Below, in pieces: positions 7,428 through 14,948 of a DNA stretch of 64,000 nt (within the stretch, counting starts at the first letter, position 1; every line of letters starts with the position of its first letter). The DNA is from Mucilaginibacter rigui (GTDB taxonomy: Bacteria; Bacteroidota; Bacteroidia; Sphingobacteriales; Sphingobacteriaceae). The notes below the pieces were generated by a model. The model saw only the letters and a list, made by a program, of their open reading frames with translations. It had not been told where the DNA came from and did no database searches. The stretch covers positions 1,240,001 through 1,304,000 of the forward strand of contig NZ_JACWMW010000001.1 in the NCBI RefSeq assembly GCF_014773275.1, given 5' to 3'. The translations under genes and the position numbers were made by a program.

Positions 7428-8873
7428 TTAAAGAATCGCATCGCGTTTTAATGGCATACTCATGCAATGGAAGCCACCACGGGCGCGGGAAAGTTCGGCG
7501 CTTGGCATCAGTATTAAAGTGTCCTTCATTTTTTGTGGGAGCGTTTCACCGCTTTCAAATTTGGGCAGGAGGTCGGTTACGTGGATCACCTCGAAACCTC
7601 TTTGTTTAAACGCCTCTACTGTTTTATCATTACGGTCGTACCCTACAACAACGCCGTCTTTAAGGGCCAGCAGGTTGCAGCTGTCTGTCCATTGCTCGCG
7701 CGCGTCAAACGGGAATACATCATTACCCGAGTAAATAAATTTGGTAGGTTCGGTGCTTTGCAAATCCTTCTGGCTGATGTTATCCAGCAGGTCTTCCAGG
7801 GTGTTAAAGGTTTTGGGCTTTTTATCTTTCCTGAACTGTACAATCTCGGGTTTATCTCTATTCTTTTTATCGGCAAACCAGGCTATTGGTTCACTTTGTG
7901 ATTGCTCGGTTTCGGTAATGGTTAATGATCGCAGCAGCACCCATACATTGCGTTTCACTTGCGTAAATACTGTGTCAATATGCATATAATCGCGCTTGTG
8001 CGGTATTTTCACAATCGTTATCTTGTTCACTACATCATTCTCGAACAGTAATTTTATGGCCTCGTTAGCGCCGCTGATAGAGGTGCGTTCGCTGCAGCCA
8101 ATAATGAGGTGCTGCGGGCTAACCATCATCACATCACCGCCCTCAATAGTGGTTTTCTCTTCATTTACTTCGCCGGGGCGCAAAAAATGCTGTTTGTTCT
8201 CCGGGATCTCGATAACGCTGTCGCGGTAGGCTTCAAACAGTGGGTGATTGAAAAATATATAACGCATCAGCAAGGTCTCGCGAGAGCGGGCCTTTTTAGC
8301 CGGCTTGTTCAGCAGGATATGGTTGTTGATGGCGATACCCAGATCGCGGGAGAATATCAGGTTAGGGATGGGGGCGAAGATCATAGTATCATCACCCAGT
8401 GAGCCGGAGATAAAGATCTTAGCCAGCTCAACCGGATTGGTATCTATTAGTTGCAGCTGCAATTTGTAATTACAGCTTTCTATAGCGCATACAGCTGCCA
8501 CAAGTTTCTTGCGGATATCGTTTTGTTGTAATATATCGCTCAGCAGGGTTTGTATCTCAATAACTTTTGTAGAGTTATGGAAATCCGCGTTGTCGGGTTT
8601 AAAAAAATCGCGGTTGCCGGTAGCGCTGTCAATATCGGCCAGTTTGCCTTTTATCTTATCAGGGTCAAGAAAGTACATCAGTAGCTTAATGTAGTAATCA
8701 TACTCCTTGCGGCGCATGGTATCCAGGTGCACTATGTCTTCAAAAAGCCAGTCCTGCGCTTTTGAAGGTACCACTTTGCCAAGCCCGCTATCGGGGCTAT
8801 GTACCAAAAGTGTACGTAGGTTACCAATCTCAGATGTTACATCTATCCTAAAATCCTTGTCATTAAGTGTCAT
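7428..8873 (-). CDS. arcA: Arginine deiminase-like amidinotransferase-fold hydrolase
   Basis: A 481-residue cytoplasmic enzyme expected to convert arginine to citrulline and ammonia. The catalytic set of arginine deiminases is present: SRDLG (Asp about 175), EGGDV (about 244-248), HIDTVFT (His about 298), and the C-terminal Cys in RGGFHCMSMPL (about 469). It is some 70 residues longer than classical ArcA, mainly through an insertion near residues 60-115 and another near 320-360 rich in charged residues. It pairs with ctlX downstream. A TAGATTTG box at 8894-8901 suggests that transcription starts just upstream. No carbamate kinase or ornithine carbamoyltransferase gene accompanies it, so citrulline is probably routed through CtlX instead of the classical ADI pathway. 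Confidence 0.8.
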   Translation of the reverse strand: MTLNDKDFRIDVTSEIGNLRTLLVHSPDSGLGKVVPSKAQDWLFEDIVHLDTMRRKEYDYYIKLLMYFLDPDKIKGKLADIDSATGNRDFFKPDNADFHNSTKVIEIQTLLSDILQQNDIRKKLVAAVCAIESCNYKLQLQLIDTNPVELAKIFISGSLGDDTMIFAPIPNLIFSRDLGIAINNHILLNKPAKKARSRETLLMRYIFFNHPLFEAYRDSVIEIPENKQHFLRPGEVNEEKTTIEGGDVMMVSPQHLIIGCSERTSISGANEAIKLLFENDVVNKITIVKIPHKRDYMHIDTVFTQVKRNVWVLLRSLTITETEQSQSEPIAWFADKKNRDKPEIVQFRKDKKPKTFNTLEDLLDNISQKDLQSTEPTKFIYSGNDVFPFDAREQWTDSCNLLALKDGVVVGYDRNDKTVEAFKQRGFEVIHVTDLLPKFESGETLPQKMKDTLILMPSAELSRARGGFHCMSMPLKRDAIL

Positions 8874-8893
8874 AAATGGTTATAAAGAAGAAA

Positions 8894-8901
8894 CAAATCT
8901 A
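8894..8901 (-). promoter_or_regulatory. -7 box (TAGATTTG) for the arginine deiminase gene
   Basis: TAGATTTG on the minus strand matches TAnnTTTG and ends 20 bases upstream of the ATG at 8873. Confidence 0.45.
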
Positions 8902-8942
8902 TAGTTTTTAAGCATATTTTATGGATAGTGATATCTTATAAA

Positions 8943-9034
8943 TTTAACCACAGAGTACGCAGAGGTTTTCACATATGGCACAAAGAAAGCTTCGTGTTCT
9001 CTGTGTTTTTTTCTCCGTGTATTCTGTGGTTAAA
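8943..9034. repeat. Palindromic CACAGAG-type repeat, copy 1
   Basis: TTTAACCACAGAGTACGCAGAGG is mirrored about 50 bases on by TCTCCGTGTATTCTGTGGTTAAA, so the transcript can fold into one long imperfect hairpin. Copies of the same family occur at 29861-29987 and, as a half element, at 56688-56731. It separates the divergent arginine deiminase and argS genes. Confidence 0.75.
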
Positions 9035-9071
9035 AATAAACATGCTATAGGCAGCATTCTTTAATTTATGT

Positions 9072-9079
9072 TAATTTTG
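9072..9079 (+). promoter_or_regulatory. -7 box (TAATTTTG) four bases before the argS ATG
   Basis: TAATTTTG is followed by CGCG and then the ATG at 9084. With the usual distance between this box and the start site, the transcript would begin at or next to the start codon, so argS may be leaderless. The same spacing is seen before the MOSC gene (25424-25431). Confidence 0.45.
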
Positions 9080-9083
9080 CGCG

Positions 9084-10853
9084 ATGGATTTTATTATTGA
9101 GGCTGTTGTTAAAGCCGTTAAAGATTTATACCAAACTGATATTGCCGCTAAAGATGTAAACCTGCAGGATACCCGCAAGGAGTTTGAAGGGCAGGTTACT
9201 ATAGTTACGTTCCCGTTTACAAAAGTATCGCGCAAAGGGCCCGAGCAAACCGGTGCCGAAATTGGCGCATATCTGCAAGAAACATTAGCACAAATTGCCG
9301 CTTTTAACGTGGTTAAGGGCTTTTTGAATATATCTTTAGCCGATAGCTTCTGGCTTGGTAAACTCCACACCGGAATTTTGAGTGATGATTTTGCTGCCCC
9401 AAAGCCAAACGGAAAAAGGGTGATGGTGGAATATTCATCGCCTAACACTAACAAACCATTGCACCTGGGGCATATCCGTAACAACCTGTTAGGTTTTTCG
9501 GTGGCCGAAATTTTGGCTGCTGCCGGTTATGATGTAATAAAAGCCAATCTGGTTAACGACAGGGGCATCCATATTTGTAAAAGCATGCTGGCCTGGCGCG
9601 AGTTTGGTAACGGCGAAACGCCCCAAAGCAGCGGTTTAAAAGGCGACCACCTTGCAGGTAAATACTATGTTTGGTTTGATAAAGCTTATAAACAGCAGAT
9701 ATTGGAACTGGTTGAAGAAGGCCAGACCGAAGATGAAGCCAAAAAGAATGCCCCGCTGATAAAAGAAGCCCAAAGCATGCTGTTGAAGTGGGAAGCAGGC
9801 GACCCGGAAGTAATAAAGCTGTGGAAAACAATGAACGGCTGGGTTTACGATGGTTTTGATGTTACCTACAAAACCCTGGGCGTAAACTTTGATAAATACT
9901 ATTACGAAAGCAACACTTATCTATTAGGTAAGGATATTGTTGAAGAAGGCCTTGAAAAAGGTGTTTTCTTTAAAAAAGAGGATGGATCGGTTTGGATAGA
10001 CCTGACCGCCGAAGGCCTTGACCAGAAACTTGTTTTACGTGCGGACGGTACATCTGTTTACATTACGCAGGATTTGGGTACCGCCCAGTTAAAATACGAT
10101 GATTATAAGATGGACGAATCCATCTACGTGGTAGGTAACGAGCAGGATTATCACTTTAAAGTGTTGTTCCTGATACTGCAAAAGCTGGGTAAAAGCTGGG
10201 CGCAGGGCTTGTACCACTTATCTTACGGTATGGTGGACCTGCCATCAGGTAAAATGAAAAGCCGTGAGGGTACCGTAGTTGACGCCGATGACTTGATGGC
10301 CGATATGTTTGACACCGCCAAACAGCAAACAGAAGAAATGGGTAAGGTTGACGGCTTTACCGAAGATGATAAGAATAAATTGTACCGCACCATAGGTATG
10401 GGTGCTTTAAAATATTTCCTGCTGAAGGTTGACCCTAAGAAACGCCTGTTATTTGACCCGAATGAATCGGTGGATTTCCAGGGGCATACCGGGCCGTTTA
10501 TCCAATACACACACGCAAGGATCAAATCGGTACTGAGCAGGGCTAATTATGCTGCAGAAAGCAGCCAAAATGATGTAGCCGAACTGGATGGTATAGAACG
10601 TGATCTGATTGTCACCCTTTCGAAATTCCCCGAAGTTATTGCGGAAGCAGCGGTAGGGCATAGCCCGGCGTTAATTGCTAATTATGTGTATGAACTGGCC
10701 AAAACCTATAACAAGTTCTACCACGAAAAATCCATTTTACAAGCCGAGGAAGAACGGTTAAAACAATTCCGCCTGCAACTATCGGCCGCGTCGGCAAAGA
10801 TTATCAGCAAAGCCATGGGCTTGCTGGGTATTGATGTACCAGAGAGAATGTAA
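9084..10853 (+). CDS. argS: Arginyl-tRNA synthetase
   Basis: A 589-residue class I aminoacyl-tRNA synthetase that charges tRNA-Arg. It has the N-terminal additional domain of ArgRS (residues 1-110), the HIGH region as SSPNTNKPLHLGHIRNN (about 118-134), the KMSKS equivalent as GKMKSREGTVV (about 389-399), and a C-terminal DALR anticodon-binding domain from about 465 to the end, including YTHARIKSVL and YVYELAKTYNKFYHE. Length is normal. It lies divergent from the arginine deiminase gene, in an arginine-related neighbourhood that includes the decarboxylase. An intrinsic terminator and a 14-bp inverted repeat follow the stop codon. Confidence 0.97.
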   Translation: MDFIIEAVVKAVKDLYQTDIAAKDVNLQDTRKEFEGQVTIVTFPFTKVSRKGPEQTGAEIGAYLQETLAQIAAFNVVKGFLNISLADSFWLGKLHTGILSDDFAAPKPNGKRVMVEYSSPNTNKPLHLGHIRNNLLGFSVAEILAAAGYDVIKANLVNDRGIHICKSMLAWREFGNGETPQSSGLKGDHLAGKYYVWFDKAYKQQILELVEEGQTEDEAKKNAPLIKEAQSMLLKWEAGDPEVIKLWKTMNGWVYDGFDVTYKTLGVNFDKYYYESNTYLLGKDIVEEGLEKGVFFKKEDGSVWIDLTAEGLDQKLVLRADGTSVYITQDLGTAQLKYDDYKMDESIYVVGNEQDYHFKVLFLILQKLGKSWAQGLYHLSYGMVDLPSGKMKSREGTVVDADDLMADMFDTAKQQTEEMGKVDGFTEDDKNKLYRTIGMGALKYFLLKVDPKKRLLFDPNESVDFQGHTGPFIQYTHARIKSVLSRANYAAESSQNDVAELDGIERDLIVTLSKFPEVIAEAAVGHSPALIANYVYELAKTYNKFYHEKSILQAEEERLKQFRLQLSAASAKIISKAMGLLGIDVPERM

Positions 10854-10877
10854 GAAAGAGAGTCAGGAAATTTGGAC

Positions 10878-10956
10878 ATAAGAATCAAGACAGAAAAGGC
10901 CCCGGTTATGCCGGGGGCTTTTCTCATAAATGTACTTCTTGGGTCTTGATTCTTAT
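10878..10956. repeat. 14-bp perfect inverted repeat enclosing the argS terminator
   Basis: ATAAGAATCAAGAC (10878-10891) is matched exactly by GTCTTGATTCTTAT (10943-10956). The same GAATCAAGAC word recurs as a direct repeat at 27291-27338, so this appears to be a dispersed element inserted in or carrying the terminator. Confidence 0.75.
10894..10923 (+). terminator. Intrinsic terminator after argS
   Basis: AAAAGGCCCCGG and CCGGGGGCTTTT form a GC-rich stem with loop TTATG, followed by T residues; one G-G mismatch or bulge. The A-run on the left makes it work for minus-strand transcripts too, which suits the convergent gene ending at 10975. Confidence 0.8.
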
Positions 10957-10974
10957 CGTCTTAAGTCTCTCAAA

Positions 10975-11271
10975 CTATCTTCTCCAATGCCCTCTGTGCC
11001 ATACATAGCCACGCGGGCTGCGAGCCCAGCTGCCCTGTATATATACGCGGTTTGCACGGGCGCGGGTATAATATCCATTTCTGTAAACGTAACGGTTACC
11101 ACGGTAAACCCATTCGCCTGGTACCCAGTAAGCGCCGGCATAAGGGGCTACCGGGCGTACGTAAACCGGTTCAACGGGTTGTTCAACAACGTAACCCTCA
11201 CTTGCGCATGATGCCAGGAACAACGAACCTGCCATTGCTGCCATTATTCCAAATTTTGATAATGTTTTCAT
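10975..11271 (-). CDS. YXWGXW repeat-type small lipoprotein
   Basis: A 98-residue exported protein with a lipoprotein signal ending FLASC (Cys22). The mature part is a Tyr/Trp/Arg/Gly-rich set of repeats: YWVPGEWVYRGNRYVYRNGY, then YIQGSWARSPRGYVWHRGHW, the W-P-G-x-W/W-x-x-G-H-W spacing typical of YXWGXW-repeat proteins common in Bacteroidota and Proteobacteria. Function of the family is not established; surface or periplasmic envelope location is expected. A terminator-like hairpin with a T-run lies 34 bases upstream of its ATG, which is unusual and discussed separately. Confidence 0.75.
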   Translation of the reverse strand: MKTLSKFGIMAAMAGSLFLASCASEGYVVEQPVEPVYVRPVAPYAGAYWVPGEWVYRGNRYVYRNGYYTRARANRVYIQGSWARSPRGYVWHRGHWRR

Positions 11272-11304
11272 CTGTAATGTAGTTTTATGTAGGACAGATG
11301 GCGG

Positions 11305-11338
11305 AAAAAAAGGTTTAACTCCCCGAAGGGGAAACCTT
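11305..11338 (-). terminator. Terminator-like hairpin upstream of the YXWGXW gene
   Basis: Minus-strand AAGGTTT-CCCC-TTC-GGGG-AGTT-AAACCTT forms a two-part stem (11310-11338) with a four-base bulge and is followed by seven T residues (11305-11311). It lies between the YXWGXW start codon (11271) and the divergent gene at 11492, with no annotated minus-strand gene upstream. It is therefore either the end of an unannotated small RNA or an attenuator. Confidence 0.6.
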
Positions 11339-11431
11339 GTTACAATCCTGAATAGCGAAGTGCCTATCAGAAAAAACTATACGTATTGAAAATGCCAATC
11401 GGCGATTAGATACTTCACTATCATTCAGCAT
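11315..11431 (-). CDS. Possible 38-codon ORF ending inside the terminator-like hairpin
   Basis: ATG at 11431 opens a frame of 38 codons (MLNDSEVSNRRLAFSIRIVF and 18 more residues) whose TAA lies in the descending arm of the hairpin at 11310-11338. Ribosomes translating to the stop would cover the hairpin and could prevent termination into the YXWGXW gene. The peptide has no recognisable motif and the ORF may be chance; I list it because of its position. Confidence 0.2.
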   Translation of the reverse strand: MLNDSEVSNRRLAFSIRIVFSDRHFAIQDCNKVSPSGS

Positions 11432-11491
11432 AACAGGCAGAATTTTAAGGCAACATCTGTAACAAAACGTTTAATTTAGCCTCCAATAAAC

Positions 11492-12502
11492 ATGACTATC
11501 CCGTCGGTATCCATCCACAGAAATATTTGGTTTATCTTGTTAGCAGCTTGCTTAATTTTAGGCGGCGGCTTATTTATTCTGCATCATGTGCCTGCATGTA
11601 AAAAGGATATCGTATCAACGGCGTTTTTAGGGGATATCGTAATTACTTTCCCGGTTGCTTATTATTTGTTATTAATGCGACCGCTTAGGCTGAAAAAACG
11701 AAACCTTTTTTTGGTGACAAGCTGCTGCCTTGCTGTAGCATACTTTATTTTGCCCGCACATCAGCAAGGTTATATTGCGCAGATAAAAAAGCTCACTATG
11801 TTTGCAGAACTGGGTGTGCTTATTTATGCTATAAGTAAAATAAAACGCATAAGCGCTGTTTATAAACAGCTAAAAGTAGCAGAACCTTACAACCCCTACC
11901 TGCTGCGTAAAAGCATGGTTGAGGTATTGGGAGATAGCATCGGTATAAAATTAATGGCATCCGAGATCGGTATGCTCAAATTCGGCTTACTTCCTTTTGG
12001 AAAAAAAGAAGCTATACCGCCCGCCGCTACTGGTTACAGTATTCACAAAGACGCGGGCTATATAGCCCTGTTTAGTATTTTTATGTTTGCTTGTTTTGGC
12101 GAATTGATAGGCTTCCATTTACTGATAGCCCATTACAGCAAAATTGCGGCAGTGATTATAAGTATCCTTACCGCTTACGGTATTGTAATTATAACGGGCG
12201 ACCTGGCAGCTATCATCAAAAAACCGGTATTAGTTATGCCCGACAGACTGATACTGAGAACAGGTATCCGCTGGGTAGCCAACGTTGAACGCAACAATAT
12301 TTTATCTGTAGAAAAAATCCGGATAGGTTTTGAGCCGGATAAAGATACTTTTAACGGTGGGATCCTCAAAAGTAGCATCAATATTTGCTTTACATTAGCC
12401 CAACCCGTTAGCGTTGAACGGGTTTACAGCAAAGCCGTATCAGTCACTAAAATAGTAATGACGATTGATGATGCAGATAAGCTGATAGCGGAATTGAGTT
12501 GA
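11492..12502 (+). CDS. Multi-pass membrane protein of unknown function
   Basis: A 336-residue protein I do not recognise. Hydrophobic segments suggest about six membrane helices: residues 10-28, 46-62, 70-86, 102-114, 190-208 and 212-240. A soluble loop of about 60 residues separates the fourth and fifth, and the C-terminal 80 residues form a soluble alpha/beta part with the pattern of a small PH-like domain (LVMPDRLILRTGIRWVANVE, ILSVEKIRIGF, final helix TIDDADKLIAEL). The gene is monocistronic, ends convergent with the hydroxyacyl-CoA dehydrogenase gene, and a REP-like palindrome separates the two. Confidence 0.6.
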   Translation: MTIPSVSIHRNIWFILLAACLILGGGLFILHHVPACKKDIVSTAFLGDIVITFPVAYYLLLMRPLRLKKRNLFLVTSCCLAVAYFILPAHQQGYIAQIKKLTMFAELGVLIYAISKIKRISAVYKQLKVAEPYNPYLLRKSMVEVLGDSIGIKLMASEIGMLKFGLLPFGKKEAIPPAATGYSIHKDAGYIALFSIFMFACFGELIGFHLLIAHYSKIAAVIISILTAYGIVIITGDLAAIIKKPVLVMPDRLILRTGIRWVANVERNNILSVEKIRIGFEPDKDTFNGGILKSSINICFTLAQPVSVERVYSKAVSVTKIVMTIDDADKLIAELS

Positions 12503-12520
12503 TTTGTTTTGCTAAAAACA

Positions 12521-12601
12521 CGTCATTGCGAGGTACGAAGCAATCTTCGATAGAAAAGTCGGCTACAAGCACGTCGAAGATTGCTACGCTACGCAATGAC
12601 G
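12521..12601. repeat. REP-like palindromic repeat, copy 2
   Basis: CGTCATTGCGAGGTACGAAG and GCAATCTTCGATAG are mirrored by GTCGAAGATTGCTACGCTAC and GCAATGACG. It lies between two convergent genes and may serve as a shared 3' hairpin. Confidence 0.8.
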
Positions 12602-12617
12602 CGTGGTAAGTAAGGGT

Positions 12618-13505
12618 CTAAGCAAACTTCTCAGCCACAACCAAATCCTTGCTACCAGCAGTATATTTATAAAAACCGCTGCCGCTTTTTACACCCAGGT
12701 GGCCGGCTGTTACCATATTCACCAATAACGGGCATGGGGCATATTTAGGGTTGCCAAAACCATTGTGCAGCACTTTAAGTATAGCCAGGCAAACGTCCAG
12801 CCCAATAAAATCGGCCAGTTGCAGTGGGCCCATAGGGTGGGCCATCCCCAGTTTCATCACTGTATCTATTTCATGTACACCCGCCACGCCTTCAAATAAG
12901 GTGTAAATAGCCTCATTTATCATCGGCATTAATATGCGGTTAGCCACAAAGCCGGGGTAATCGTTCACCTCAACAGGTTCTTTACCCAATTGGCGTGATA
13001 GCTCCATAATAGTATCGGTCACCACATCGGTAGTAGCATATCCGCGAATCACTTCCACCAGTTTCATTACCGGCACGGGGTTCATAAAGTGCATACCAAT
13101 AACATTGGCCGGGTTAGCCGTAGCCGCTGCAATTTCAGTAATGGAGATTGATGATGTGTTTGATGCCAGTATCACTTCCGGCTTGCAAACCTCGCTAAGC
13201 TGTTTAAATAATTTAAGTTTTATCTCCCGGTTCTCGGTGGCGGCTTCCACAACCAGATCGGCGTCTGCAGCGCCATCCTTTACATCGGTATAGGTTTTTA
13301 TATTGTTTAGGGTGGCTGTTTTGGCAGCCTCGTCAATACTGCCTTTTTTTATCTGGCGATCAAGGTTTCCGGCAATGGTTTGCAGGGCTTTTTGCAGAGC
13401 CGCATCGCTGATATCAACAAGCGATACACTGAACCCGTTTTGCGCGAAAGTATGGGCAATGCCATTACCCATGGTGCCCGAGCCTATAACTGTAATATTC
13501 TTCAT
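12618..13505 (-). CDS. hbd: 3-hydroxybutyryl-CoA / 3-hydroxyacyl-CoA dehydrogenase
   Basis: A 295-residue NAD-dependent dehydrogenase of short-chain 3-hydroxyacyl-CoA, used in fatty-acid or butanoate metabolism. The Rossmann motif is VIGSGTMGNGIA at residues 5-16; the catalytic region reads SNTSSISITEIA and GMHFMNPVPVMKLVEVI (His in MHFMNP), and the C-terminal helical domain has NDYPGFVANRILMPMINEA and GMAHPMGPLQLADFIGLD. Length fits the single-domain Hbd type, without the enoyl-CoA hydratase fusion. No other beta-oxidation genes are adjacent. Confidence 0.9.
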   Translation of the reverse strand: MKNITVIGSGTMGNGIAHTFAQNGFSVSLVDISDAALQKALQTIAGNLDRQIKKGSIDEAAKTATLNNIKTYTDVKDGAADADLVVEAATENREIKLKLFKQLSEVCKPEVILASNTSSISITEIAAATANPANVIGMHFMNPVPVMKLVEVIRGYATTDVVTDTIMELSRQLGKEPVEVNDYPGFVANRILMPMINEAIYTLFEGVAGVHEIDTVMKLGMAHPMGPLQLADFIGLDVCLAILKVLHNGFGNPKYAPCPLLVNMVTAGHLGVKSGSGFYKYTAGSKDLVVAEKFA

Positions 13506-13633
13506 CGTATAATTGGTTTTGTAAGCAAAATGATGATTTGTTTACATTGCAAATTTAAGATTTACTATTAGGTTTGTATAACCTTAGTTTAAATTAATAA
13601 TACTGATTTACAAGATTTTTACTCGCAATACCT

Positions 13634-14344
13634 ATGTATAATACCCTTAAATTGTTCTTAGTGTTGGGTTTTATCACCATAACAACTTCGCTTAACGCAC
13701 AGCAAACATTGGCGATAAAAGGTAAGGTTGAAACTGTTGAGGGACAGCCTTTGAAAAATATTAACGTATCCATATTCGGCAAAAATTTTACTAATTGGTC
13801 TGTTGCTATGACCGATTCATTGGGTAACTACGCTATACCATCAGTTTATAATGGAGATACATTGTATTTTTCGGCTTTAGAGATAGAAGGGAAACGAATA
13901 GTTGTGGAGGGGAATAATTATATACTCGCCAGGGTGCAGCAGGCTGTTAATTATAGGCGGGGCGCTGTAGTTGAGGCGGAAATAGAATCGATTAAAGCTT
14001 ATCCGTCACAAAAGCGTAAACCTCGATTTTTTCACTACATCGCAGTTACTCCTGCACCATTTAAAACTTGGCGAGATTTTGAAAATGAGGTAAAAAAAGA
14101 ATTAAAATACCCACCTGCTGCAATTAAGAACCAAACGCAAGGCGTAGTTGTAGCAGGATTAACAATAACAAATACAGGAGCTGTTAAAGACCTGAAAATT
14201 ATAAAAGGCATTGGCAGCGGCTGCGATGAAGAAGTGCTGCGAATAATGAAATTGCATCCTAAATGGCTCCCGGGGTTAGAAAATGGCCACCCGGTTGGTG
14301 GCGAAGTAGAATACGCAGTTACATTCAGGCTGAAGGGGAAATAA
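13634..14344 (+). CDS. Exported protein with carboxypeptidase-regulatory-like and TonB C-terminal domains
   Basis: The 236-residue protein starts with a cleavable signal peptide (cut probably after SLNA). Residues 25-95 look like a CarboxypepD_reg-like beta-sandwich (IKGKVETVEGQPLKNINVSI, DSLGNYAIPS, GDTLYFSALE). Residues about 145-232 match a TonB C-terminal domain: LKYPPAAIKNQTQGVVVAGL, ITNTGAVKDLKIIKGIGSGC, DEEVLRIMKLHP and final EYAVTFRLKGK. There is no transmembrane TonB anchor, so this is a TonB-domain outlier of the sort widespread in Bacteroidota, perhaps acting in envelope protein interactions. Its 3' end overlaps the convergent bioD gene by 20 bases. Confidence 0.7.
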   Translation: MYNTLKLFLVLGFITITTSLNAQQTLAIKGKVETVEGQPLKNINVSIFGKNFTNWSVAMTDSLGNYAIPSVYNGDTLYFSALEIEGKRIVVEGNNYILARVQQAVNYRRGAVVEAEIESIKAYPSQKRKPRFFHYIAVTPAPFKTWRDFENEVKKELKYPPAAIKNQTQGVVVAGLTITNTGAVKDLKIIKGIGSGCDEEVLRIMKLHPKWLPGLENGHPVGGEVEYAVTFRLKGK

Positions 14345-14948
14345 TATGTTCCCCGGCTGCTTTAACAGATTCCTTATCTATGGTATTCATAAATGGTAGC
14401 CGCCCTAAATGCGGCACTTCTCCGTATGCCGTAATGTAATCTTCGGTAGATGCATTCTCCTCGCCATTAAATAATACGCCCTTAATGGGGATGCTGCGCT
14501 GTTTTAAAGCTTCTATAGATAACAACGTATGGTTAATACTGCCCAGGTAATTTTGCGAAACCAGTATCACTTCTGCATTTAATTGTTTAATAAGATCGAT
14601 AACTAACGCATGGTTGTTTAAAGGCACCATTAAACCACCCGCACCTTCAATTAGCAACTGGTTATTTGTTTTTGGGGCAATGATGGTTTTTTCGTCTATT
14701 TCAATCCCATCCAGCGCGGCAGATTTATGGGGTGAGTAGGGTTGGGTTAAGCGATAAGCCTCCGGGTGGAAAACGGAAGTTGTATTAGATATTAACCGTT
14801 GCACCTTCATCGTGTCGGAGTTATCCAGTTCGCCGGATTGTATGGGCTTCCAGTAATCGCATTTTAATTTCTCCACCAATATGGCCGATATCAGCGTTTT
14901 GCCAATATCTGTGCCAATGCCGGTAACAAATAACGGTTTATGCTGCAT
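14325..14948 (-). CDS. bioD: Dethiobiotin synthetase
   Basis: A 207-residue ATP-dependent carboxylase that closes the ureido ring of dethiobiotin, the penultimate step of biotin synthesis. The P-loop is GIGTDIGKT (residues 10-18); PIQSG near residue 38 and LIEGAGGLMVPLN near 110 are the substrate and Mg-binding segments; LVSQNYLGSINHTLLSIEAL follows. The start overlaps the end of bioF by 11 bases, which implies coupled translation. The other biotin genes (bioA, bioB, bioC/H) are not in the window. Confidence 0.92.
   Translation of the reverse strand: MQHKPLFVTGIGTDIGKTLISAILVEKLKCDYWKPIQSGELDNSDTMKVQRLISNTTSVFHPEAYRLTQPYSPHKSAALDGIEIDEKTIIAPKTNNQLLIEGAGGLMVPLNNHALVIDLIKQLNAEVILVSQNYLGSINHTLLSIEALKQRSIPIKGVLFNGEENASTEDYITAYGEVPHLGRLPFMNTIDKESVKAAGEHIISPSA

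Noticed and set aside
9071..9484. Minus-strand ORF of 137 codons
   Set aside because: Antisense to the N-terminal part of argS, whose motifs are unambiguous.
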